Source of the DNA: Myxococcales bacterium
Lineage (GTDB): Bacteria > Myxococcota_A > Polyangia > Polyangiales > Polyangiaceae
Reading direction: 5' to 3'
DNA: 38,478 bases
Assembly: GCA_023248815.1 (NCBI GenBank)
Contig: JAHFDV010000007.1
Span: forward strand, 1-38,478
Shown here: one piece after another, positions 8,167 to 16,236 of the stretch
Layout: each line of letters starts with the position of its first letter
Position numbering within the stretch: the stretch's first letter is position 1
The notes under the pieces: generated by a model
Seen by the model: only the letters and a program-made list of their open reading frames with translations
What the model was told of the DNA's origin: nothing
Databases searched by the model: none
Made by a program: the position numbers and the translations under genes

Positions 8167-8789
8167 AGCGCATCGAATTGCAGCGAACGATCTTGTTCGC
8201 GTTGGTTCTCGGCGGAACTGCTGTCGCGGTAGCGTGCTCGTTCCCGGACGTCACCTTCTCGAACACGCCGATCACCAACGACGAAGGCGGCCTCGATGGC
8301 TCGAGCGACGCGTCGAATGATGCGTCCACCGTCGACGAAGAGGGACCGACGGACGCGCGAACGGATGTCATCGACTTTCCGCCCGATGTCGTCGTCTACG
8401 GCGATGCGGGGATGCTCGATGGTGATGCGGCGAATCCCTGCGACATCGATCGCGATGGGTACAAGGCGAAGGGCACCGTAGGCACCATCGAGTGCGGCGG
8501 AAACGACTGCGACGACAACGACAGCCGCGCGAATCCCGGAATCAAAGACATCAGCACGGCGAAGGCGCGCCCCACCGCGAATGGCGATTGGAACTGCAGT
8601 GGAGCCGTGCAGAAGCAATTTCCCGAGGGCCAGAGTTGCCCAGGGCTCGCTCTCGGAAAGTGCGCTCAGAATACAGGCTTCACCAAAGTCGTCGCTTGCG
8701 GTGAACAGGGCGACTACATCACGACCTGCACGCTGAACATCGCGACGTGCGTGGCGACGACCAAGAAAGAAATTCAGGGCTGCCTTTAA
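8163..8789 (+). CDS. MopE-type metal-binding lipoprotein
   Basis: A 208-residue predicted lipoprotein. With the TTG start at 8163, a hydrophobic segment leads to C25 (AVAC, a non-ideal lipobox). An Asp/Ser-rich low-complexity stretch (about 40-90) follows. Residues 93-130 then contain CDIDRDGY and DCDDNDSRANPG, the putative metal-binding motif of the MopE family, named for a copper-binding surface protein of Methylococcus and widespread in myxobacteria. Six further cysteines in the C-terminal half suggest disulfides. The start overlaps the preceding stop (TTGA); TTG 8178 is an alternative. The gene ends 12 bases before the convergent fbp stop. Metal binding is inferred from the motif; the biological role is unknown. 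Confidence 0.7.
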   Translation: MKRIELQRTILFALVLGGTAVAVACSFPDVTFSNTPITNDEGGLDGSSDASNDASTVDEEGPTDARTDVIDFPPDVVVYGDAGMLDGDAANPCDIDRDGYKAKGTVGTIECGGNDCDDNDSRANPGIKDISTAKARPTANGDWNCSGAVQKQFPEGQSCPGLALGKCAQNTGFTKVVACGEQGDYITTCTLNIATCVATTKKEIQGCL

Positions 8790-8801
8790 GGCGCAGCTTC
8801 G

Positions 8802-9830
8802 TCACCCGCGCTTGGCGAACTCTGCGAAACGCGCGACGTCGTCTTTCGAGCCGAGGACGAGCGACGTGCGCTGATGGAGCGCTTTGGGCTGCACGTCGAG
8901 CATGCGATTGATGCCGTCCGTCGCCGCGCCGCCCGCTTGCTCGAGGATGTAGGCCATGGGGTTCGCTTCGTAGAGCAAACGCAGCTTTCCTTTGCCGTTC
9001 TTCGCATCGGCGGGATACGCGAAGACGCCGCCCTTCAAAAGCGTGCGGTGTGCATCCAATACGAACGCGCCGCTGTAGCGGAGCCCATGCGATCCGAGCT
9101 CGGGATCGGGCGTGCGCATCGCATTGGCCCAGTCCTGAACGCCTTTGGCCCACGTGCTGTAGTTGCCCTCGTTGACCGAATACGTATTGCCGCGCGCGGG
9201 GCAGCGAATGTTCGGATGCGAGAGGAAGAACTCGCCGACGTTGGGATCGAGCGTGAAACCGTCGACCCCGTGTCCGGTCGAAAGGACGAAGGTCGTCGAG
9301 GGGCCATAGATCGTGTAACCCGCGCAGACGATCTCGCGGCCGGGACGAAGGGCCTCGTCGACGACGGGAAGGAGCTCACCGGGCTGGCGTCGCAAGATCG
9401 CAAAGATGGTGCCGATGCAGCCGTTCGTGTCGATGTTGCCCGAGCCGTCGAGCGGATCGAACAAGACGACGTACTTGCCAGCCGACCCTGGTACGCGCAC
9501 TTCGTCGAGCTCTTCGCTACCGATGATTCCGCAGTGGCCGCTGCGCTCGAGCGCTTCCACGAGAACGTCGTTGGCAAACTCGTCGAGCTTGAGCACGTCT
9601 TCGCCCTGAATGTTTTGCTTGCCCGTGTAGCCGAGCATGCCGGCGAGCCCTGCTGATCGCACGCGCGAGCTGATGATGCGGATGGCGAGCGAGATGTGAT
9701 TGAGAAGCGAAGTGAACTGCCCGGTGGCGCCGGGAGCGGCTTGCATTCCTGAGAGCACGTGCTCGCGAAGGGTCGTTCCGTAGACGGAAGAGGCGGGCGG
9801 AAAGATGGAGGAGTCGACCATGTCGTCCAT
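8802..9830 (-). CDS. fbp: Fructose-1,6-bisphosphatase, class I
   Basis: A 342-residue cytoplasmic enzyme that hydrolyses fructose 1,6-bisphosphate to fructose 6-phosphate in gluconeogenesis. Class I hallmarks are the GEDVLKLDEFAND segment, the metal-binding SEELDE, the catalytic FDPLDGSGNIDTN, the YGPSTTFV block and the C-terminal YEANPMAYILEQAGG. The frame stays open upstream to an ATG at 9917, but those 29 residues (Pro/Lys-rich) match nothing in the family. The start is therefore placed at ATG 9830; ATG 9821 is also possible. It is convergent with the MopE-type gene and divergent from the Asp-rich lipoprotein. It stands alone as a single gene. Assignment is firm. Confidence 0.93.
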   Translation of the reverse strand: MDDMVDSSIFPPASSVYGTTLREHVLSGMQAAPGATGQFTSLLNHISLAIRIISSRVRSAGLAGMLGYTGKQNIQGEDVLKLDEFANDVLVEALERSGHCGIIGSEELDEVRVPGSAGKYVVLFDPLDGSGNIDTNGCIGTIFAILRRQPGELLPVVDEALRPGREIVCAGYTIYGPSTTFVLSTGHGVDGFTLDPNVGEFFLSHPNIRCPARGNTYSVNEGNYSTWAKGVQDWANAMRTPDPELGSHGLRYSGAFVLDAHRTLLKGGVFAYPADAKNGKGKLRLLYEANPMAYILEQAGGAATDGINRMLDVQPKALHQRTSLVLGSKDDVARFAEFAKRG

Positions 9831-10051
9831 CTTTACGATCGCCCGGGCCGGAAGGGCAGATTCTTTTTTTAGTGCTGAATGTGGAGGGAAATCGGGGTTC
9901 GGCGGTCCGCAAGGCATCGGCGGTCACGTACGCATGGGACTAAGGGAGGGATGGAATCTGCATGGAGAAGGCGCGTCGCGAAGTTCGAAGGCGGTACATG
10001 TGACGAACCCGCGTGCGTCTTGGATTGTTAAGAATCACGCGGTTTTTCGAG

Positions 10052-10057
10052 TGCTAA
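10052..10057 (+). promoter_or_regulatory. Possible -10 element, TGCTAA
   Basis: TGCTAA lies ten bases before the ATG at 10068 in an otherwise AT-richer leader. An upstream TTGTTA (10025-10030) is 21 bases away, longer than ideal. It resembles the TATGCT(AA) and (TGC)TACAAT elements at 3556 and 37339, both also close to starts. Confidence 0.25.
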
Positions 10058-10067
10058 CCCGAAGCAG

Positions 10068-10751
10068 ATGCGACTCCATGCACTTCTTCTCGTCCTAGCT
10101 TGCAGCGCCGTCACCATTCAATTCGGCTGCGCCGACGGCAACACTTCTTCTGCCGCACCCACCACGCCCGCCGACGACGACAGCGATGACGACTCCAACG
10201 ACGATGAATCGGACGACGACTCCGATCCCAAAACGAAGGATGCCGGAAAAGACGCGAAGGACATCTCGCCGGATGGCGGGACGAAGAAGGACGGAAGTGC
10301 CTCCGACTCCGGTGCGGACGCGCAGCCGCCCGTCACTCCGGGAGTGACGACGGGAATCACGTACACGATCGACGGAAAAACGGTCACCGATACGGGCGCG
10401 TACGGAAGGCGCGACAGCACTCAGTCGGGCAATCAGACGACGTACAACGGGCGCGTCATTGGATACGGAGGACCCGGAACGCTCGCGGCGGGCACGTTCA
10501 GCATGGTCATTCTGAACAGCGGCTTTCCCGTTCCGGTCGGCGACTACCCCTGCTCCAAGGCCGATCACATTCCCTCCATGACATCGGACGTCACCTTGGG
10601 ATCGTGGTCCACCGAGAGCGACAATAGTTGCATCGTCCACGTCACGTCGTCTTCGCCGACGCACTTTGCGGGGACGATCTCGGGAACGCTCATCAAGCTC
10701 GGCGGAAAAACTGCGCAAGCCTCTGCGTCCTTCGACTACCCGATTCCTTGA
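10068..10751 (+). CDS. Asp-rich putative lipoprotein of unknown function
   Basis: A 227-residue exported protein. The N-terminus is hydrophobic with cysteines at 12 and 21; C21 (FGC) is the more likely lipidation site by length, though neither fits the lipobox well. Residues about 36-60 are an extreme Asp/Ser repeat (DDDSDDDSNDDESDDD), followed by a Lys/Asp/Gly stretch to about residue 90. The rest (about 95-227) is beta-rich and contains Cys-Cys potential (YPCSKAD, NSCIVHV). I recognise no family for this domain. The acidic spacer probably holds the domain away from the membrane and could bind calcium; both points are inferred. It is divergent from fbp by about 237 bases and convergent with rdgB. 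Confidence 0.65.
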   Translation: MRLHALLLVLACSAVTIQFGCADGNTSSAAPTTPADDDSDDDSNDDESDDDSDPKTKDAGKDAKDISPDGGTKKDGSASDSGADAQPPVTPGVTTGITYTIDGKTVTDTGAYGRRDSTQSGNQTTYNGRVIGYGGPGTLAAGTFSMVILNSGFPVPVGDYPCSKADHIPSMTSDVTLGSWSTESDNSCIVHVTSSSPTHFAGTISGTLIKLGGKTAQASASFDYPIP

Positions 10752-10953
10752 ACGCTCTTCGCTTCGCTAGGGCTTCGCGGAAGTCGGCGTCGCACCTTGC
10801 TGTCGTGCCGATGTTGCCCGCGAACGAAGGTTGCGGAGATGGCAGGAGGGCGCCCAGCGACCATTTGCGTTTCAGGTCGGCTGCGCCCTCGGTGGAACCG
10901 TAGCGTTCGACTACAAACTGCTGTGATGGTGTTGAGAATTTCCTGACCGACTA

Positions 10954-10986
10954 GGCGGGCGAACGAAACCTCACAGGTCGCCCGCC
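10954..10986. terminator. GC-rich hairpin between convergent genes
   Basis: GGCGGGCGA (10954-10962) and its exact reverse complement TCGCCCGCC (10978-10986) form a 9-base stem around a 15-base loop. It sits between the convergent Asp-rich lipoprotein gene and rdgB, 23 bases past the rdgB stop. No T-run follows on either strand, so termination is only suggested by position. I see nothing else in the 258-base gap. Confidence 0.35.
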
Positions 10987-11009
10987 GTGCTCGGGCGCAC
11001 ACCGATTCC

Positions 11010-11642
11010 CTAAGGACGCGTTTGGAGCGAATTTTTCAGCTCCAAAAACGCCTTCGCGCGGTGGCTGATCCGGTTTTTCATGTCCATCTCGAGCTCCGCC
11101 ATGGTGCGCCCGTCGCCCTCTTCAGGAACGAAGAGCGGGTCATAGCCGAAGCCATTCTCTCCGCGCTCTTCGCGAAGCAGATGTCCTTCGCATGAGCCGC
11201 GGAAAAATTGCACGGGATCGCGCTCGCCGGTCCCGCGTTCGTTCGGGCCCTCGACGCTCGGCACGAGAAGCGCGAGCACGCAGCGAAATCGACCTCGGGG
11301 CGCTTCGTCTTTCACGTTCGAAAGTGCTCGAACGAGCGCGGCGCGATTGGTCGCATCTGTCGCGCCATCGCCCGAAAAACGTGCAGAGTACACCCCAGGC
11401 TGACCGCCCAGGGCGTCGACTTCCAAACCCGAATCGTCGGCGAGCGTCGCGAGGCCGGTCGCTGCGTGAACCGCGCGTGCCTTGATCTCGGCATTCGCCT
11501 CGAACGTGGCGCCGTCTTCGACGATGTCGAGATCGCGCCCGAGCACTTCTTTCATCGAGACGACTTCGACGCTCGTGTCTTTCAAGAGCTCGCGGAGCTC
11601 ACGGAGCTTTCCCTGATTCGTCGTCGCGACAACCAGCTTCAT
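11010..11642 (-). CDS. rdgB: dITP/XTP pyrophosphatase (RdgB/HAM1 family)
   Basis: A 210-residue house-cleaning enzyme that hydrolyses non-canonical purine nucleoside triphosphates (dITP, ITP, XTP) to monophosphates and so prevents their incorporation. Family blocks are all present: ATTNQGKLRE at the N-terminus, the LADDSGLEVDALGG block with PGVYSARFSG, FGYDPLF, and the C-terminal SHRAKA. About ten residues are inserted in the VPSVEGPNERGTGERD region compared with the short form I remember; this looks like a surface loop. It follows rph by 16 bases on the same strand, an order seen in many bacteria where nucleotide and RNA housekeeping genes are co-transcribed. Assignment is firm. Confidence 0.93.
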   Translation of the reverse strand: MKLVVATTNQGKLRELRELLKDTSVEVVSMKEVLGRDLDIVEDGATFEANAEIKARAVHAATGLATLADDSGLEVDALGGQPGVYSARFSGDGATDATNRAALVRALSNVKDEAPRGRFRCVLALLVPSVEGPNERGTGERDPVQFFRGSCEGHLLREERGENGFGYDPLFVPEEGDGRTMAELEMDMKNRISHRAKAFLELKNSLQTRP

Positions 11643-11658
11643 TGGTGCAGCGTCGCTT

Positions 11659-12417
11659 TCAGCTCTTCAAAAGGGAGTTGAAGTCGATGCCCGCCGCTTC
11701 GAGCGTACGACGCTGGGCGCGCACGAGCTCACCGACGCCCTTGTTCGCAAGGCTGATGAGCTCGTCGATGCGCGCGCGCGGGACGGGCTCGCCCTCGGCG
11801 GTGCCTTGCACTTCGATGATGCTCCCCGATTCGGTCGCCACGAGATTGAGATCGACCTCGGCCGTCGAATCCTCGACGTAGGGAAGATCGAGCACGGCGC
11901 TCCCGTCTTTCATGATGCCAGCGCTCACTGCGGCAACGGCTTCACGTAAGACGCCCGTCGTCACGAGTCCTTGCTTCTTGAGCTTGTCGACGGCGATCGC
12001 GAGGGCGACGAAGCCGCCCGTGACGGAGGCCGTGCGCGTTCCGCCGTCGGCTTCGATGACGTCACAGTCGACCGTGATTTGGCGCTCGCCAAGCTTCACG
12101 AGATCGACCGATGCGCGGAGAGCGCGGCCGATGAGTCGCTGAATCTCGTGCGTCCGTCCCGAGATGCTCTTGCTGCCGCGACCTTCGCGGCTCTCGCGTC
12201 GTGGCGCATTCGAGCGTGGATGCATCAGGTATTCGGCAGTGACCCAGCCTTTCCCTTTTCCTTCGAGAAACGGCGGCACCTTGAGATCGATCGAAGCCGA
12301 GCAGAGGACGACCGTGCCGCCGGCGCGATAGAGCACCGAGCCGTCGGCCGTGCGCTGGAAACCAACCTGCATCTCAACAGGACGAAGTGCATCGAACGCG
12401 CGGCCATCTTTTCGCAT
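11659..12417 (-). CDS. rph: Ribonuclease PH
   Basis: A 252-residue phosphorolytic 3'-5' exoribonuclease that trims the 3' ends of tRNA precursors using phosphate. Characteristic segments are [13 protein letters not shown] at the start, [39 protein letters not shown] around the catalytic Asp, and [15 protein letters not shown] followed by VQGTAEG. The frame is open upstream to 12576, but the family N-terminus begins at ATG 12417. That ATG is preceded by a good ribosome site (AAGGGAGG within GGTAAGGGAGGGC), which decides the start. The upstream histidine kinase ends at 12501, leaving 83 bases, so an internal promoter is possible. rdgB follows after 16 bases. Assignment is firm. Confidence 0.93.
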   Translation of the reverse strand: MRKDGRAFDALRPVEMQVGFQRTADGSVLYRAGGTVVLCSASIDLKVPPFLEGKGKGWVTAEYLMHPRSNAPRRESREGRGSKSISGRTHEIQRLIGRALRASVDLVKLGERQITVDCDVIEADGGTRTASVTGGFVALAIAVDKLKKQGLVTTGVLREAVAAVSAGIMKDGSAVLDLPYVEDSTAEVDLNLVATESGSIIEVQGTAEGEPVPRARIDELISLANKGVGELVRAQRRTLEAAGIDFNSLLKS

Positions 12418-12500
12418 GCCCTCCCTTACCGTCTCGAGCGGGGATCCACAAGGAGGTGCCGGTGTCGTACTCGCGCGAAACAGGCCTTTTTCGCACGTGC

Positions 12501-14042
12501 CTACTTTGGCGAACGGAGAGGAGCGATTGGAAGCGAGAAACGAAAGATAGTGCCTTTGGGCGAGCGCGCTTCGCACGTGATCGAGCCACCGTGCTGCACG
12601 ATGATTTGCCGCGTGATGGCGAGGCCGAGGCCCGTCCCTTCGCCCTTCGTCGAAAAGAAGGGGTCGAAGATCTTGTCGCGTACGTCTTCTTCGATGCCAG
12701 CCCCTTCGTCTTCGACGGCGACGCTCACGCCCATTCCGTCTTTTCGCGCACGCACGAGAATCGTTCCACCTTCGGGCATCGCTTCACGCGCGTTGCGAAG
12801 GAGATTGAGCAACGCTTGGCGAAGCTGTCCTTCGTCGAAGAGCACTCCTGGGAGTCCGTCCTCGATCTCGAGCACGGCTTGCACTTTCGAGCGCGCGAGC
12901 TCGGGCTGCGCGAGGCGTACGACGTCGTGGAGCACGTCCGGGAGGTGATTCGTCTCGAGGCGAGGGGAGGGGAGCTTTGCGACGCGAAGGTATTCTTCCG
13001 AGAGCCGTTCGAGGCGATCGACCTCGCGTCCGATCGACTTCAAGAGCGAGCGCGCCTCTGCCTGTGGACCGGGCTTCTCGAGCTCGTCGGCGAGCAACTC
13101 GAGATTGAGCCCGATCGACGAAAGCGGGTTGCGAACTTCGTGAGTGACGTGCGCCGCCATCTTTCCGATCGCGGCGAAGCGCTCGTTCGAAAGCGCGTTG
13201 TCCTGAGCTGCGGCGAGACCACCCACCATCTTCTCGAACGCAAACGAGAGCTCTCCGAGCTCGTCACCAGACGCAATCGGCTCGAGCGGCACGAGATCGC
13301 CGCGAGCCACGGCGCGCGCGCGTTCGGTAATGCGCGAGAGCGGACGCAGCATTTTGCGCATGCGAAACGAGACGAAGAGCGCGACGACGAGTGAGAGAGT
13401 GGCGAGCGCAAAAAGCGCGAAGAGGCTACGGCGTTCGCGAATCGCAGCGTCTTTGCCCAGCGCGTCGATGAAGCGATTGAGAGCATCGGCGGTGAGACGA
13501 AGTTGATGATCGACATCCGATTCGACGGCTCCGAGGTCGATGATGATGCGATTGATGTCGTCCTTGTTGCCGTCGTTGATCGCGACGAAGAGCTCCCCGA
13601 AGAGCTCGTTGTCGTCGTCCGTGCGCGCCTCGGCAGCGGCGATGCCTTGGGCCAACGCAGAATTCGCTTCGGCGGCGCGCTCCCCCACGGCGCGTGTGAG
13701 ACCGCGTTCGATGGTGAGGCGCGTTTCCCGAAATCTCGAGCGACGCGCGCTCGTGAGCGTCTCGATGAGAATGCGCGTGGAGAGTGAGTTGCGCTCGTCG
13801 GGAATGCCGCCGACCAAGGTGGCGATCGTTGCATGCGTTGCGCGAAGTTGGGCGAGCTTCAGCGCGACCGGCACGAAGCCTTCCGTCACCTCGGCGCGAT
13901 CGCGCGAGGCTCTTCTTTGCGCGGAGACACTCCAGCCGACGGTTGCGGCGAACGCGACGAGTGTGACGACGAACGAAAGCAGGATGCGCGTCGAGAGGCT
14001 GCGGGTCGGCGCCTCTTCGATTCCACCGCGCGCCGTGTTCAT
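12501..14042 (-). CDS. HAMP-containing membrane sensor histidine kinase
   Basis: A 513-residue inner-membrane sensor kinase. TM1 is at about residues 20-42 and TM2 at about 205-225. Between them lies a roughly 160-residue, mostly helical extracytoplasmic domain that could be a four-helix bundle. HAMP follows TM2 ([20 protein letters not shown]). The HisKA H-box is HEVRNPL with phospho-acceptor H301. The ATPase domain has [11 protein letters not shown] (N box), [10 protein letters not shown] (G1), DPFFSTK (F box) and GTGLGLAI (G2). No receiver domain or response-regulator gene is in the window, so it is an orphan here. The start ATG overlaps the stop of the Fe-S protein gene by four bases (ATGA), a tight coupling suggesting functional linkage. 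Kinase activity is confident; the signal is unknown. Confidence 0.93.
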   Translation of the reverse strand: MNTARGGIEEAPTRSLSTRILLSFVVTLVAFAATVGWSVSAQRRASRDRAEVTEGFVPVALKLAQLRATHATIATLVGGIPDERNSLSTRILIETLTSARRSRFRETRLTIERGLTRAVGERAAEANSALAQGIAAAEARTDDDNELFGELFVAINDGNKDDINRIIIDLGAVESDVDHQLRLTADALNRFIDALGKDAAIRERRSLFALFALATLSLVVALFVSFRMRKMLRPLSRITERARAVARGDLVPLEPIASGDELGELSFAFEKMVGGLAAAQDNALSNERFAAIGKMAAHVTHEVRNPLSSIGLNLELLADELEKPGPQAEARSLLKSIGREVDRLERLSEEYLRVAKLPSPRLETNHLPDVLHDVVRLAQPELARSKVQAVLEIEDGLPGVLFDEGQLRQALLNLLRNAREAMPEGGTILVRARKDGMGVSVAVEDEGAGIEEDVRDKIFDPFFSTKGEGTGLGLAITRQIIVQHGGSITCEARSPKGTIFRFSLPIAPLRSPK

Positions 14043-15202
14043 GCCATCGACCGCGCGATCCACGTGACGATGTCGTCGGCTTCTCGCTCTTTGCGAAACT
14101 GTCGCAAGCTCGATGCGCAGGCGGTGACGACGCGTTCTTCGCTCGGCACCTCTTCGAGACGAGCGCGCGCCATTCCTTGCGCAACCTGCGGAAGCGTCTT
14201 CGGCAAGAGGCCACCCGCACCCGAGCACCGGCCGTGCTCGTGATGATCGACGAACTCCGAGGGCGCTCGTCCCGTGATCCGCTGCAAGATCGCCCGCGGT
14301 TCTGCCGTCAGTCCGAGGCCGCGCGAGAGCTGACACGGATCGTGATACCGCAGCACGGGGGCGGGGAGCGTTTTCAAACGATGAAGCGATCGCGCGACTT
14401 CTCCGACGAGCGGGACGACCTCTGGCACCTCCACTCCGAGAGCCTTTGCATGGGTCGTGAGGGCCGTCGCGCATCCGGGGTCGACGACGAGGATGCGTTT
14501 GCCGCCCCAGCGTTGAACCGCGCGCTCGACGTGCGCTTTGAAGCCATCTTGATCGCCCGCGTGAAGGAGAGGGAGACCGCAACATCCTCCGGCAATCTTC
14601 GGTGCACGTCCGAGAAGTGCGCGCGTCACGTGCGCTGCGGCGCGCGCTTCTTCTTCGAGCTTGAGCGTGTAGCCGCAACCGATGAGAACGTCGGCTTCGG
14701 AAGGAGTCGAGGCAAACCCCGCACCTCCGAGTCTTGCAACGCTCTCGCGCGTGCGTTCTTCGTGCTCGGCGAAGTGCGCGATGGTTTCCTTTGCAGCGGC
14801 GGGCGCGACGCCCTTGTCGACATACGCGGCGCGCGAATCGAAGAGCGTCGTCGTGACGTCGTTCTTGTGATCACACGCTTCGCGACAACCGAAGCATCCC
14901 GTGCACGCGTACGACGCTTCGACGAAGGAAGCCTCGAGCGGCGCGTCTCCGAGCGCCGTGAAATAGGCCGAAGACATCTTTCCCCAAGGCGTGAGCGTTT
15001 CGCGCGGGAGCGCATCCGTCACGGGACATGCGCCGCGACACAGCTTGGGACAAAACGCGCACGTCTCGAGTGACGTGCGATCTTTCTCGAGGACGGGCAA
15101 TGCGCGGAAAGGTCGCGCGCCGGGCCGAGCGTTGGGACGCGACAAATCGCTCGCGGCAAGGTTCGCCGCGGCGTCTCGCGCGCGCTTCTCTCCTCGCGCC
15201 AT
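14039..15202 (-). CDS. (Fe-S)-binding oxidoreductase subunit, GlcF/HdrB-like
   Basis: A 387-residue protein with two N-terminal iron-sulfur motifs and two C-terminal CCG-type domains. Cluster motif 1 is CAFCPKLCRGACP (spacing CX2CX3CX3CP, one residue longer than the usual ferredoxin pattern). Motif 2 is CTGCFGCREACDH (CX2CX2CX3C, with D instead of P). The CCG segments are GGCCGLP, HDPCQLSRG, GRCSGAGG and TACASSL, as in glycolate oxidase subunit GlcF and heterodisulfide reductase HdrB. It should pass electrons from a partner flavoprotein dehydrogenase, but none is encoded nearby, so the substrate is unknown. It starts eight bases after the FHA stop and overlaps the histidine kinase start. No signal peptide; cytoplasmic or membrane-peripheral. 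Confidence 0.85.
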   Translation of the reverse strand: MARGEKRARDAAANLAASDLSRPNARPGARPFRALPVLEKDRTSLETCAFCPKLCRGACPVTDALPRETLTPWGKMSSAYFTALGDAPLEASFVEASYACTGCFGCREACDHKNDVTTTLFDSRAAYVDKGVAPAAAKETIAHFAEHEERTRESVARLGGAGFASTPSEADVLIGCGYTLKLEEEARAAAHVTRALLGRAPKIAGGCCGLPLLHAGDQDGFKAHVERAVQRWGGKRILVVDPGCATALTTHAKALGVEVPEVVPLVGEVARSLHRLKTLPAPVLRYHDPCQLSRGLGLTAEPRAILQRITGRAPSEFVDHHEHGRCSGAGGLLPKTLPQVAQGMARARLEEVPSEERVVTACASSLRQFRKEREADDIVTWIARSMA

Positions 15203-15210
15203 CCGCGAGT

Positions 15211-15975
15211 TCAGCGATAGGTGAAGCGGATTTCGTGATCGCAGATCTTGAAGCTGTCGCCTTCGTTGATCTGCTTCCGCGCGACCCTTTGGCCGTTGAA
15301 TTCGATGCCGTTGGTCGAGCCCATGTCGACGAAGAAGTAGGCGCCGTTTTGATATTCGATCATCGCATGCTGACGCGAGACGTTAGGATCCTTCAACGTG
15401 TAGTCGCTCGACTGCTTGCCGCGACCGACGATGAAGCGGTCCTTGTCGACCGTGACCTTCTCGTTGTTGCAGATGAGGCTGAGCTGACCCGCCGGCTGTT
15501 GCGGCTGTGCGTTCGGAAAGCCGGGTGGCGGACGCGAAGGAACGGGCGGAGGCACGCTGCGACCGCGCGCCTGTTGCGAAGGCGAACGTGAGTCGTACCC
15601 GGGAGCAGGAGCGTTGGCGTAGTGACCACCGACGGGGGGCAGCGTCTGCGCAGCGGGTGGCATTGGCGCGGTCGGCCCGCGACTCGCAAGTGGCGGCGGC
15701 CCTCCGCGCGGGCGAGCGGGCGGCGGCGGAAGCACGCTTCCAATCGCGCGACGCGCGTTGTTCGCGGCGACGTTGGGCGGCGGAGCCGAGACACTGTTTC
15801 CAGGATACGGCGTGCGCGATCCGTAGCTGCGCTGTCGCGCGTACTGCTTCATCGACTCGTTGATGAGGTAGTCGACGCTGCACTCGAGCTCACGCGCCAT
15901 CTGCTCGAACGTGTCCCAAAGGACGTCGCGGCATTGAAACGTTCGCGCGCTCTTTCGATTCGGATCAGATGTCAT
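15211..15975 (-). CDS. FHA protein with N-terminal ribbon-helix-helix-like segment
   Basis: A 254-residue protein. Residues about 12-48 (FQCRDVLWDTFEQMAREL, then SVDYLINESMKQYAR) have the strand-helix-helix look of an RHH/MetJ-Arc segment. Residues about 55-165 are a Pro/Ala-rich linker. Residues 167-254 are a complete FHA domain (VGRG, NVSRQHAMIE, GSTNGIEFNG), which binds phosphothreonine peptides. This suggests a DNA-associated adaptor recruited by a Ser/Thr kinase; that role is inference. It is the first gene of a minus-strand run with the Fe-S protein eight bases downstream, and a promoter-like pair precedes it (15991-16019). The FHA call is firm; the RHH call is tentative because a short segment of this kind can be misleading. 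Confidence 0.85.
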   Translation of the reverse strand: MTSDPNRKSARTFQCRDVLWDTFEQMARELECSVDYLINESMKQYARQRSYGSRTPYPGNSVSAPPPNVAANNARRAIGSVLPPPPARPRGGPPPLASRGPTAPMPPAAQTLPPVGGHYANAPAPGYDSRSPSQQARGRSVPPPVPSRPPPGFPNAQPQQPAGQLSLICNNEKVTVDKDRFIVGRGKQSSDYTLKDPNVSRQHAMIEYQNGAYFFVDMGSTNGIEFNGQRVARKQINEGDSFKICDHEIRFTYR

Positions 15976-15990
15976 GGTGCGGCTGGCGAA

Positions 15991-16019
15991 AATGTATCGT
16001 TATCTCGAACAAACCACAA
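15991..16019 (-). promoter_or_regulatory. Possible promoter for the FHA/Fe-S/kinase run
   Basis: On the minus strand TTGTGG (16014-16019) and TACATT (15991-15996) are 17 bases apart. The -10 matches four of six consensus bases and the -35 only three. The element ends 15 bases before the ATG at 15975. It lies in the 261-base gap after the helical lipoprotein gene; I see nothing else there. Confidence 0.3.
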
Positions 16020-16236
16020 ACTCATAGCGTGCACGAATCCAACACCTTTTCGAGGACCGGAGCTTCTCCTTTGATTCGCGGACGAGAGTTTCCTCTCCGG
16101 CCGGCTGCAAGCCCCCGCGAACGGAGTTCGCCCAACAAACACTGAGTAACGAGCGCAGACCCTTGGCGATTAGGCATCTCATTCGGCCTTCACCCACGTG
16201 AGGCCGCAATGAGGTGCCGTCGCCCTCTGGCGCTCG

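Noticed and set aside
9831-9917. 29-residue N-terminal extension of fbp
   Set aside because: Low-complexity residues not seen in the class I family; a plausible start exists at 9830.
10752-11009. Possible small gene in the gap after the Asp-rich lipoprotein
   Set aside because: No frame shows the local codon bias; only a GC-rich hairpin is visible.
12418-12576. 53-residue N-terminal extension of rph
   Set aside because: It overlaps the 3' end of the histidine kinase gene, has no family match, and a strong ribosome site precedes ATG 12417.
12387-13394. 335-residue plus-strand open frame
   Set aside because: Antisense to rph and the catalytic half of the histidine kinase.
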